A DNA stretch of 5,261 bases from Candidatus Fermentithermobacillaceae bacterium UBA3907. Its GTDB lineage: Bacteria; Bacillota; Sulfobacillia; Fermentithermobacillales; Fermentithermobacillaceae. The DNA is taken from assembly GCA_002391545.1 (NCBI GenBank), contig DGFF01000121.1, positions 1 through 5,261 of the forward strand, read 5' to 3'. The notes beneath the pieces were generated by a model. The model had not been told where the DNA came from. It ran no database searches and saw only the letters and a list, made by a program, of their open reading frames with translations. The position numbers and the translations under genes were made by a program. Positions 1 to 5,240 of the stretch are shown piece by piece (the first letter of the stretch is position 1; the number at the start of each line of letters is the position of its first letter).

Positions 1-413
1 AGATGTGTATACTTGCGCTTCTGAACTCCTTCTCTGGTTGCAGCAGGTGTTTTACCTATATGCCTGTCGGAACCGTGAATTCTTTTTAGTAAAGGCATAA
101 GATTACCTTCAAACACTTCGTAGCATTTTGAACAGCCTAACCGGCCTACCTCAGCAAAATCTCTGTAACTCATGCCACATACAGGACACCGTACTTCTTC
201 GCGTGGGTGCACTTGAGAAGGTAGTCCTTCAAGCTGCGACCCAAGAAGAGCGGACAGCAGGTTATTAATGGAAAACGAAGGTTCAAAAAACCCAGTGAAA
301 AAGCCAGCTTTTCTGGCACATTCCTCACATAGGTGCATAACAGTCTTCTTTCCGTTTATCACCTGTTCTAAACGCACTGTAGCAGGAGCTTTACCGCACT
401 CTTCGCACAACAT
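1..413 (-). CDS. mcsA: McsA, zinc-binding activator of McsB arginine kinase (3' end beyond window)
   Basis: The minus strand from the ATG at 413 reads open to the window edge for 137 codons, beginning MLCEECGKAPATVRLEQ, a typical McsA N-terminus. Four CxxC pairs are visible: C3/C6, C29/C32, C76/C79 and C94/C97. These are the zinc-binding cysteines of the family. The C-terminal UvrB/UvrC-like (UVR) motif expected in McsA (usually about 170-180 residues) would lie off the left edge. In Bacillus, McsA activates the protein arginine kinase McsB, which marks proteins for ClpCP and helps inactivate CtsR; that role is inferred here by homology. The gene starts 6 nt after the ctsR stop codon. Its Shine-Dalgarno (AGGAG at 424-428, or the closer GAGG at 418-421) lies in or over the end of ctsR, so the two genes are probably translationally coupled and share the CtsR-controlled promoter. 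Identification is secure. Confidence 0.95.
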   Translation of the reverse strand, partial: MLCEECGKAPATVRLEQVINGKKTVMHLCEECARKAGFFTGFFEPSFSINNLLSALLGSQLEGLPSQVHPREEVRCPVCGMSYRDFAEVGRLGCSKCYEVFEGNLMPLLKRIHGSDRHIGKTPAATREGVQKRKYTH

Positions 414-419
414 ATCGCC

Positions 420-884
420 TCACTCCTCATCTTCACGCACAGAAAAATACGCCAACAACATCGCCTTAAACAACCTTGCTCGCAAAAGGTCCCTCAATGG
501 CAGATCAACTGCTAAAGTGTCTCTAGACAGTGCAGCTTCCATGGTTTTGAACATCTTGAGATCAATAAGGTCGTCTTCAAACAGCCGGGTGAGATATGAG
601 TAAGCCTCATCTTGTGTAAGATAGTTGCCTACATTTTCAATAATATCTGCTATGTCCTCTTCAGGTTCTAATTTGGCTATACGGATATAACCTCCACCGC
701 CTCGCCTAGATTCTACAACATAACCTCGCTCAGGCTGAAATCGAGAAGATAGCACATAGCTAATTTGAGAAGGCACGCAGCTAAAGTGTTCGGCTAAGAT
801 CGCTCTTTGGATCTCAACCACTCCCCCGGCCTCTTCAACAAGAGCAACAATATGTGCTTCGATAAGATCTGCAAGACTTGCCAT
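420..884 (-). CDS. ctsR: CtsR, transcriptional repressor of class III heat-shock genes
   Basis: The 154-residue protein has the normal CtsR length. Residues 1-70 form the winged helix-turn-helix (QRAILAEHFSCVPSQISYVL region), ending in the diagnostic wing RRGGGGYIRI at 60-69. In studied homologues the tetraglycine loop (G62-G65 here) is the heat-sensing element, and the arginine just before it (R61 here) contacts DNA and is a target of McsB. The C-terminal helical dimerisation/McsB-binding part includes LLRARLFKAMLLAYF at 133-147. The ATG at 884 has an AGGTGA ribosome binding site 6 nt upstream (891-896). CtsR represses clp and related genes at low temperature by binding direct heptad repeats. 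Such repeats lie right at its own promoter (910-932), which indicates autoregulation. The gene is followed at once by mcsA, matching the classical ctsR-mcsA-mcsB-clpC operon. Nothing is missing or broken. Confidence 0.97.
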   Translation of the reverse strand: MASLADLIEAHIVALVEEAGGVVEIQRAILAEHFSCVPSQISYVLSSRFQPERGYVVESRRGGGGYIRIAKLEPEEDIADIIENVGNYLTQDEAYSYLTRLFEDDLIDLKMFKTMEAALSRDTLAVDLPLRDLLRARLFKAMLLAYFSVREDEE

Positions 885-909
885 TTACTCTCACCTGCAC
901 TCATCATAT

Positions 910-932
910 TTTGACTTTGACTTTCTTTGACG
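910..932 (-). promoter_or_regulatory. CtsR operator: three GTCAAA heptad half-sites
   Basis: Read on the minus strand this is CGTCAAA (926-932), spacer GAA (923-925), AGTCAAA (916-922), then a further GTCAAA (910-915) directly abutting. The first two match the known CtsR consensus RGTCAAA-NAN-RGTCAAA in orientation and 3-nt spacing; only the first base of the first heptad deviates (C for A/G). The site lies just downstream of the predicted -10 box, about where transcription should start, so bound CtsR would block initiation. The third, unspaced heptad goes beyond the standard two-heptad site. Confidence 0.9.
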
Positions 933-933
933 T

Positions 934-962
934 TTCATATATATAATACACTTTTTCGTCAA
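934..962 (-). promoter_or_regulatory. Predicted SigA-type promoter of the ctsR-mcsA operon
   Basis: On the minus strand TTGACG (957-962, five of six bases of TTGACA) is followed by a 17-nt spacer and TATGAA (934-939, four of six bases of TATAAT). The spacer is very A/T rich, with a TATATATAT run that offers alternative -10 registers. The implied start near 927 falls inside the CtsR operator and gives a leader of about 40 nt before the ctsR ATG at 884. The position relative to the operator supports the call more than the -10 match does. Confidence 0.6.
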
Positions 963-998
963 AAGCTCAAGGGAACTCGGAAATTTCTCTTTTTGAAC

Positions 999-1030
999 TT
1001 CTAGGTCCATGATGAGGTAGAGCCCTAGAA
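999..1030 (-). terminator. Possible weak hairpin after trxB
   Basis: TTCTAGG (999-1005) and CCTAGAA (1024-1030) form a perfect 7-bp inverted repeat around an 18-nt loop, starting 9 nt beyond the trxB stop codon. It could end the trxB transcript before the ctsR promoter. The loop is large, the stem is not GC rich, and what follows on the minus strand is GTTCAAAAAGAG and not a T-run, so it is a poor intrinsic terminator. I see no other terminator in this gap. Confidence 0.25.
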
Positions 1031-1038
1031 TACAGGTT

Positions 1039-1956
1039 TTAGAAATTCTCGATCAGATATTTCTCCAAAGCCCACGCTGCGACGGCACCATCCCCTACCG
1101 CAGTAGAAACTTGCCTTAAAGGTTTTTCCCTAACATCGCCTACTGCAAACAGGCCAGGTGTGGCCGTAGACATGTCTTCTCCAGTCACTATGTATCCGTT
1201 ATCACTTAAATCAACCAGGTGCCCTACAGGTCCTGAATTAGGAGTAGAACCTACGTACAGAAACACCCCATCCACCCTTATCTCTTCAGTTTCTCCCGTT
1301 TTGACGTTCCTAACTACAACACTTTCAAGTTTGTCCTCGCCCAGCATCATGTCTACTACGCTATCTAATTTAACCGTTATTTTGGGATTGTTTTCAATTC
1401 TTCTTACGTTTGCAAGCATGGCACGAAATTGATCTCGCCTATGCACAAGGATTACCTCTCGCGCAAATTTTGTCAGGAATTCCGCTTCCGTTAGGGCTGA
1501 ATCCCCGCCCCCTACCACAAGGACTACCTTATCCCGAAACAAGGGCCCGTCGCAGGTAGCGCAAAAACTTACCCCTTTACCGATAAATTTGTCTTCGCCA
1601 GGGACTCCAAGGTGTTTGGGCGTGGTACCTGCTGCCCAAATTACAGTTTTAGCCTGCAAATCACCATTTTGAGTTTGGACTGAAAACATAGGTTCCGCTT
1701 TTCCCACCTGCGTAATTTCTCCAAATTCGATTTCAGCACCAAAGATCTTTGCCTGTTCGATCATGAGATCCATCAGCTCTGGGCCTGATATGCCCTGGGG
1801 AAACCCTGGATAATTGTAGATCATATCTACTGTGCCTATTTGTCCACCGCCACCCATTGGATCTAACACCTGGACTTTTAGTCCACCCCTAGCTGTGTAG
1901 ATGGCAGAAGTAATGCCTGCAGGACCACCTCCTGCTATGACCACATCGTATAGCAT
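1039..1956 (-). CDS. trxB: Thioredoxin reductase (NADPH, FAD-dependent)
   Basis: This 305-residue flavoprotein is a standard low-molecular-weight bacterial thioredoxin reductase, which passes electrons from NADPH through FAD and a redox disulfide to thioredoxin in the cytoplasm. Visible motifs in order are the FAD-binding GGGPAG at 9-14, YNYPGFP at 47-53, the redox-active C132-A-T-C135 followed by DG, the NADPH-binding GGGDSA at 149-154 with HRRDQFRA at 172-179, and the C-terminal FAD motif TPGLFAVGDV at 266-275. The HRRxxFRA motif favours NADPH and argues against ferredoxin-dependent or NADH variants. The ATG at 1956 has an AGGGGG ribosome binding site about 8 nt upstream. No thioredoxin gene is in the window. 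A hairpin region separates it from the upstream EF-G-like gene, and a separate promoter drives ctsR downstream, so it may be monocistronic. Confidence 0.96.
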   Translation of the reverse strand: MLYDVVIAGGGPAGITSAIYTARGGLKVQVLDPMGGGGQIGTVDMIYNYPGFPQGISGPELMDLMIEQAKIFGAEIEFGEITQVGKAEPMFSVQTQNGDLQAKTVIWAAGTTPKHLGVPGEDKFIGKGVSFCATCDGPLFRDKVVLVVGGGDSALTEAEFLTKFAREVILVHRRDQFRAMLANVRRIENNPKITVKLDSVVDMMLGEDKLESVVVRNVKTGETEEIRVDGVFLYVGSTPNSGPVGHLVDLSDNGYIVTGEDMSTATPGLFAVGDVREKPLRQVSTAVGDGAVAAWALEKYLIENF

Positions 1957-2025
1957 TATTTCATCCCCCTTCTTCTGCTCAAACTATGAAACTGGTACTA
2001 AGAATGTTGGGTTTTACCTTACTTC

Positions 2026-2055
2026 ATGCTAGCACGGCAGCGCGCTGAATCTCAA
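2026..2055 (-). promoter_or_regulatory. Candidate trxB promoter with embedded palindrome
   Basis: On the minus strand TTGAGA (2050-2055) is followed by 18 nt and TAGCAT (2026-2031), matching the consensus boxes at five and four of six bases. The spacer contains the perfect 10-bp palindrome CAGCGCGCTG (2038-2047), where a dimeric regulator could bind. The leader to the ATG would be about 65 nt. The support is only positional and by box similarity. Confidence 0.3.
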
Positions 2056-2080
2056 CACGCTTTCTTACTCATATAAAGGG

Positions 2081-2145
2081 AAACCCTGATCCTTACGGAG
2101 TACCAGGTGCACTACACTGGCACTACAAATATAGGGTCAGGGTTT
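2081..2145 (-). terminator. Nested hairpin downstream of the EF-G-like gene, probable terminator
   Basis: The outer arms are AAACCCTGATCC (2081-2092) and GGGTCAGGGTTT (2134-2145). Nine base pairs are perfect and two more pair beyond one mismatch (a wobble in plus-strand RNA). Inside, AGTACCAG (2099-2106) pairs with CTGGCACT (2117-2124) through eight pairs, one of them G-U in minus-strand RNA, around a 10-nt loop. It begins 9 nt after the stop codon of the EF-G-like gene. On the minus strand the outer stem ends in TTTCCCTTTATAT, which is only a weak T-tract. It may instead be a processed 3' structure; the fit to a textbook intrinsic terminator is moderate. Confidence 0.5.
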
Positions 2146-2154
2146 GCAATTTCT

Positions 2155-4239
2155 TTATTTGTTTTCTTTTTCTTTTAACGCCTCTTCGATCACACTTTGA
2201 GCGATATTGGCAGGTACTTCTTCGTAATGATCAAACTCCATGGTAAACATGCCTCTTCCTTGCGTCATGGATCTCAAGTCTATGGCATACCTCTGCATTT
2301 CAGCTAAGGGGACAAGCGCCTTGATCACTTGAATCTGTCCTCTAGATTCCATCCCAAGGATTTTGCCTCGTTTCTTGTTCAAATCTCCCATTATATCGCC
2401 CATAAATTGCTCAGGCACAAGAACTTCTACTCTCATTATGGGCTCCAGGATTACAGGTTGAGCTTCTTGACAACCTTTTTTGAAAGCCAAGGATGCGGCT
2501 ATTTTGAAAGCCATTTCAGACGAGTCAACTGTATGGTAACTACCATCATATAATGTGGCTTTGACGTTTACCACAGGGTATCCTGCTAGCACTCCTTCTA
2601 GTAGAGCTTCTCTTAGCCCTTTCTCTACAGCCGGAATGTACTGCTTGGGAACTGCTCCTCCAAAAATCTTGTCTTCAAACACAAATTCCTCGTCAGGGCA
2701 GTGCTCAAATTCAATCCACACGTGTCCATATTGCCCACGTCCGCCCGACTGTTTCTTGTGTTTGCCCTCAGCCTTGGCAGAACCTTTAATGGTTTCCCTG
2801 TAAGGAATCTTGGGCAAAGTAAGATCCACATCCACGCCGAATTTCTTCTTGAGCTTGGTAGTAGTCACGTCAACGTGTACTTCTCCGAGACCTGAGAGGA
2901 CGGTTTCGCCAGTTTCTGGGTTTCGCTCCACTGTGATTGTAGGATCTTCTTCAGTTAGACGTGTAAGACCAGCTGAAATCTTGTCTTCGTCGCCTTTTGT
3001 TTTGGGTTGTACTGCCACCGAGTACACAGGAGCTGGGAATGTGATCCCTGGCAGCAGAATTGGCTTCTCTTCGTCACAGAGGGTATCCCCAGTAAGCGTC
3101 TCTTGCAATTTCCCTACCGCACCTATATCTCCTACAGACACGTACGGTACTGGCTCCTGATGCTTACCTTTGACCGTGTACAGTTGCCCGATTCGTTCTA
3201 CCCGACCTCTAGTTGAGTTAAGACAACTGCTGTTAGATTCCATCTTGCCTGAGTACACCCGAAACAGGGTTAGCTTGCCTACAAATGGGTCTGCAGTGGT
3301 CTTAAAAGCAAGGGCTGAAAACGGTTCTGACTCTTTGGGATATCTAATCGCCTCTTCTTCAGTACCAGGAACAGTACCTACAACCGGCCCTACGTCAACG
3401 GGGCTAGGCATGTACCCAACTAACGCATCCAAAAGTACATCTACGCCTACTAGATTGGCAGCAGCGATAGGTATAACTAGGAACACCTTTCTGGCAATGC
3501 ATGCTGCCTTAAGGCCCGCTACAACTTCTTCGTCAGTTAAGTCTCCTTCTTCCAGATACTTAAGCAAAAGATCATCATCAGCGTCGCATGCGGCTTCTTT
3601 TAGTTGCTCCTTGACCTGAGAAACTAGATCCTTCATGTCTGCCGGGACTTCTTCTTCCTTCATCTTTCCGTCATTGGAATAAACTATAGCTTTTTCCTCA
3701 ATAACATTGACAAGACCCTTGAAATTCGCTTCCTTACCTATAGGCAGGTATAGAGGAACCGGTTTTATACCGAAGGAAGCGCCAATTTGCTCTAAAATCT
3801 TGGAAAAATCTGTGTTCTCTCTGTCCAATTTATTTATTGCAAACATAACCGGCATCTCATACTCTGCAGCATACTGCCAGACCAACTCTGTCCCGACCTC
3901 AACACCACCTGTAGCGTCAACCAAAATCAAGGCTCCGTCTGAAACTCGTAGAGCCGAACGAACCTCACCTACAAAGTCGAAATACCCGGGTGTGTCCAGG
4001 ATGTTAACCTTGTTTCCTTTCCACTCTAAAGGCGCTACGGCAGCAGATATGGTCGTCTTACGTCTTATCTCCTCTGAGTCAAAATCTAAAACTGAGGTAC
4101 CATCATCCACCTTACCGAATCTGTCGTTGCCGCCTGTCAAAAACAACATCGCATCCCCAAGAGTTGTCTTACCCGAGCCACTGTGCGAAATCAAAACAAC
4201 GTTCCGAATGTTTTCCGTAGAATATTCCTTCAACAACAT
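2155..4239 (-). CDS. EF-G-like translational GTPase (EF-G2 / FusA2-type paralogue)
   Basis: The 694-residue protein has all five EF-G domains. In the G domain the P-loop is SHSGSGKT (18-25), G3 is DTPGY (82-86), G4 is NKLD (136-139) and a G5-like PIAAAN lies at 257-262. Domain II spans about 303-390, III about 400-478, IV about 479-598 (GGRGQYGHVW at 499-508, DGSYHTVDSSEMAF at 565-578) and V about 600-690. The G3 histidine of canonical EF-G (DTPGH) is tyrosine, and the switch I RGITI motif is replaced by RKTTIS. These are marks of the EF-G2-like family, and some of its members are reported to lack ribosome-stimulated GTPase activity. This is therefore probably not the housekeeping EF-G, and no str-operon genes (rpsL, rpsG, tuf) are nearby. 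The coordinates give the outermost ATG. AGGAGG lies only 2 nt before that ATG but 8 nt before the TTG at 4233, and homologues usually begin MKxYxTxxIRNV, so a 692-residue product starting at 4233 is more likely. The exact role is unknown. Confidence 0.93.
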   Translation of the reverse strand: MLLKEYSTENIRNVVLISHSGSGKTTLGDAMLFLTGGNDRFGKVDDGTSVLDFDSEEIRRKTTISAAVAPLEWKGNKVNILDTPGYFDFVGEVRSALRVSDGALILVDATGGVEVGTELVWQYAAEYEMPVMFAINKLDRENTDFSKILEQIGASFGIKPVPLYLPIGKEANFKGLVNVIEEKAIVYSNDGKMKEEEVPADMKDLVSQVKEQLKEAACDADDDLLLKYLEEGDLTDEEVVAGLKAACIARKVFLVIPIAAANLVGVDVLLDALVGYMPSPVDVGPVVGTVPGTEEEAIRYPKESEPFSALAFKTTADPFVGKLTLFRVYSGKMESNSSCLNSTRGRVERIGQLYTVKGKHQEPVPYVSVGDIGAVGKLQETLTGDTLCDEEKPILLPGITFPAPVYSVAVQPKTKGDEDKISAGLTRLTEEDPTITVERNPETGETVLSGLGEVHVDVTTTKLKKKFGVDVDLTLPKIPYRETIKGSAKAEGKHKKQSGGRGQYGHVWIEFEHCPDEEFVFEDKIFGGAVPKQYIPAVEKGLREALLEGVLAGYPVVNVKATLYDGSYHTVDSSEMAFKIAASLAFKKGCQEAQPVILEPIMRVEVLVPEQFMGDIMGDLNKKRGKILGMESRGQIQVIKALVPLAEMQRYAIDLRSMTQGRGMFTMEFDHYEEVPANIAQSVIEEALKEKENK

Positions 4240-4241
4240 CT

Positions 4242-4247
4242 CCTCCT
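4242..4247 (-). promoter_or_regulatory. Ribosome binding site that bears on the start of the EF-G-like gene
   Basis: A perfect AGGAGG on the minus strand is followed by AG and then ATG-TTG-TTG. Spacing to the three possible starts is 2 nt (ATG 4239), 5 nt (TTG 4236) and 8 nt (TTG 4233). Only the last is close to optimal; two nucleotides is normally too short for efficient initiation. Confidence 0.75.
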
Positions 4248-4280
4248 AACTTCCACGCTCACAACACATTCCTTCCGCAT

Positions 4281-4308
4281 ATTATCAATTAAACCCTGCC
4301 TCTTGCAA
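4281..4308 (-). promoter_or_regulatory. Candidate promoter of the EF-G-like gene
   Basis: On the minus strand TTGCAA (4303-4308) is followed by a 16-nt spacer and GATAAT (4281-4286, five of six bases of TATAAT, within TTGATAATATG). The predicted start near 4274 gives a leader of about 35 nt containing the ribosome binding site. The REP-like hairpin pair ends immediately upstream of the -35 box. Confidence 0.4.
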
Positions 4309-4352
4309 GTGAAGCATGGGGACGGTTCTCATGCTTCTTTCGGCGCCCGAAA
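4309..4352 (+). repeat. Two abutting hairpins, REP-like element with GGGGACGGTTCT core
   Basis: GAAGCATG (4311-4318) and CATGCTTC (4330-4337) are perfect 8-bp arms around GGGACGGTTCT. The loop can pair further (GGGA with TTCT, including G-U pairs), leaving a 3-nt apex. Directly after it TTTCGG (4338-4343) and CCGAAA (4347-4352) form a second 6-bp hairpin with a CGC loop. From memory, GGGGACGGTTCT-type cores between variable complementary arms recur in Clostridia-type genomes near Y1 (IS200-like/REP-associated) transposases. No transposase is present here. A related sequence starts at 5241. Confidence 0.6.
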
Positions 4353-4449
4353 TAATGCTGGAGGTCACCAGGTAGAGTCTTTTTCCTCCTGAAGAAGAAA
4401 TCTGACTCAAACATTAACGAGTATGGACCCTACATTATCTCATTATCCC

Positions 4450-4472
4450 ATCCTCTCTATTCTATCCTCTCT
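4450..4472. repeat. Polypyrimidine tract with 9-bp direct repeat
   Basis: ATCCTCTCT occurs at 4450-4458 and again at 4464-4472, with starts 14 bp apart, inside a tract that is almost purely pyrimidine on the plus strand. It lies in the shared upstream region of the divergent EF-G-like and rubredoxin genes. It could be a tandem-duplication trace or an operator; no known regulator site is recognised. Confidence 0.5.
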
Positions 4473-4522
4473 CAATTTTTAAAATAACGCTTCATGATAC
4501 GTAATGATAATATCTGCCGCTT

Positions 4523-4556
4523 AGGAGGGATCTATATGTTTTGGGGCAAGCCTTAA
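4523..4556 (+). other. Strong ribosome binding site followed by a six-codon ORF (MFWGKP)
   Basis: AGGAGG (4523-4528) lies 7 nt before an ATG (4536), an ideal arrangement, yet the frame closes after six codons at TAA (4554-4556). An extended -10-like TGATAATAT (4505-4513) lies just upstream, though it would leave almost no 5' leader. It may be the preserved start of an inactivated gene, a leader peptide, or chance. Confidence 0.3.
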
Positions 4557-4775
4557 CAATTATCTGTCCAATCACGTCACCGATTTCAAAACTATGGAGT
4601 CTGCGATGCCAGTTAAATCTAAGATACCGGTAGCTCCGCAGGCGCAAGCATCTAACAACACATGAGAAAAACCTCTGAAAGATACCTGACACACACACAA
4701 TGAAAGTTGGCGCTTTTGCCTCCAAGTTTGAAATAGAATTAAATGAGATTAGTGGTACCATTAGATTGTATGGGA

Positions 4776-4796
4776 GCGCTCGGGTGTGAGCAGCGC
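4776..4796 (+). other. Hairpin upstream of the rubredoxin gene
   Basis: GCGCTC (4776-4781) can pair with GAGC-A-GC (4788-4794) across the 6-nt loop GGGTGT, giving six pairs with a single bulged A. It ends about 55 nt before the rubredoxin start. It could lie in the leader or at a regulator site. No T-run follows, so it is not a terminator. I could not place a convincing promoter for the rubredoxin gene. Confidence 0.35.
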
Positions 4797-4837
4797 ATTT
4801 ATGACCTAGTGTTTAAGAACTAATTCAAAATGACTTT

Positions 4838-4844
4838 GGGAGGA
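4838..4844 (+). promoter_or_regulatory. Ribosome binding site that fixes the rubredoxin start
   Basis: GGGAGGA lies 6 nt before the ATG at 4851. It lies within the coding frame that would begin at the upstream in-frame ATG (4830), which has no ribosome binding site of its own. Initiation at 4851 also places the first rubredoxin cysteine at residue 6, as expected for the family. Confidence 0.85.
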
Positions 4845-4850
4845 ACTACC

Positions 4851-5234
4851 ATGATTAAGTATCGTTGTAAAGTTTGTGGATACATTTATGACCCCGAAAA
4901 AGGAGATCCGCCTAATGCACCTCCGGGTACGTCCTTTGAAGTTTTGCCTGATTCGTGGAAGTGTCCCCTTTGCGGGGTAGGAAAGGAACAATTTGAAGCG
5001 ATAACTGAAACGTCCCCTGTGATTAAATATTACTCTAACGATGATATTACAGTAGTTTGGCAACCAGATCTTTGCAACCACAACGGCAATTGTTGGAAGA
5101 CCCTAAACCAGGTCTTCGATCCATCAAAACGCCCTTGGGTAAATATGCAAGGAGCCGATACTGAAACCATCATTGAAGTGGTAGAACAGTGCCCTACAAA
5201 AGCCCTTACCTGGAAGGCGCGCGAAGCAAACTGA
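4851..5234 (+). CDS. Rubredoxin fused to a Fer4_19-type iron-sulfur domain
   Basis: The 127-residue protein has two domains. Residues 1-50 are a full rubredoxin with the Fe(Cys)4 ligands C6-K-V-C9-GY and C38-P-L-C41-G, plus the conserved GDPPNAPPGT loop and W36. Residues about 58-122 resemble the divergent mono-cluster 4Fe-4S family (Fer4_19, YjdI-like), with C75-N-H-N-G-N-C81, the FDPSKRPWV segment at 89-97 and C114-P-T-K-A-L. The three cysteines match that family's pattern. No signal peptide or membrane segment is visible, so it should be a cytosolic electron carrier. By inference it could pass electrons between a rubredoxin reductase and a peroxidase- or flavodiiron-type acceptor, but no partner is in the window. 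It is transcribed divergently from the EF-G-like gene. The start at 4851 is chosen from its ribosome binding site; a start at 4830 would add seven residues. Domain assignment is confident, the biological role is not. Confidence 0.9.
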   Translation: MIKYRCKVCGYIYDPEKGDPPNAPPGTSFEVLPDSWKCPLCGVGKEQFEAITETSPVIKYYSNDDITVVWQPDLCNHNGNCWKTLNQVFDPSKRPWVNMQGADTETIIEVVEQCPTKALTWKAREAN

Positions 5235-5240
5235 GCAAAA

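Larger units (their letters stand above)
4353..4829. other. Intergenic stretch with no convincing gene
   Basis: I find no open reading frame here that looks like an intact gene. The longest, 89 codons on the minus strand (4492-4761), has an arginine-rich, shadow-like composition and no ribosome binding site. Several short stretches in different frames look more protein-like: on plus, a run from about 4550 ending SKIPVAPQAQASNNT before a stop, and MKVGAFASKFEIELNE from an ATG at 4700; on minus, LLDACACGATGILDLTG around 4595-4655. Changes of frame between plausible fragments are what a decayed gene would leave, but I cannot name a family. The stretch also holds a polypyrimidine direct repeat, a six-codon ORF with a strong ribosome binding site, and the 8-bp palindromes TACCGGTA (4625-4632) and TGGTACCA (4753-4760). 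Confidence 0.5.

Noticed and set aside
268..603. Plus-strand ORF of 111 codons overlapping mcsA and ctsR
   Set aside because: Antisense shadow of two well-identified genes, with serine-rich composition and no family resemblance.
957..963. CGTCAAA on the plus strand as an additional CtsR half-site
   Set aside because: It is in the opposite orientation to the operator heptads, stands alone, and is explained by the TTGACG -35 box.
2625..2831. Minus-strand ORF of 68 codons inside the EF-G-like gene in another frame
   Set aside because: Lies entirely within the conserved domain IV coding sequence and has no features of its own.
2555..4249. Several long plus-strand ORFs antisense to the EF-G-like gene (such as 2810-3160, 3170-3619 and 3707-4249)
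   Set aside because: Serine/threonine/proline-rich antisense shadows of conserved coding sequence; none has a domain signature.
4353..4382. CTGG-AGGTCA-CCAG followed by TTTTT as a plus-strand terminator
   Set aside because: Only a 4-bp stem, separated from the T-run by several bases, and no plus-strand gene ends upstream.
4289..4414. Minus-strand ORF of 41 codons beginning MFESDFFFRRKK and running through the REP-like hairpins
   Set aside because: No ribosome binding site, very basic composition, and its C-terminal part (ENRPHASL) is simply the translation of the hairpin element; likely chance.
4690..4699. Short (AC)5 run
   Set aside because: Too short to be a meaningful tandem repeat.
4492..4761. 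Minus-strand ORF of 89 codons in the intergenic region
   Set aside because: No recognisable domain, no ribosome binding site, shadow-like arginine and cysteine content; kept only as part of the possible-remnant discussion.
4748..4764. GTGGTACCA resembling the T-box antiterminator motif
   Set aside because: The conserved GGGTGGTACCGCG is not matched beyond GTGGTACC, there is no specifier stem or downstream terminator, and the following gene is a rubredoxin and not an amino-acid-related gene.
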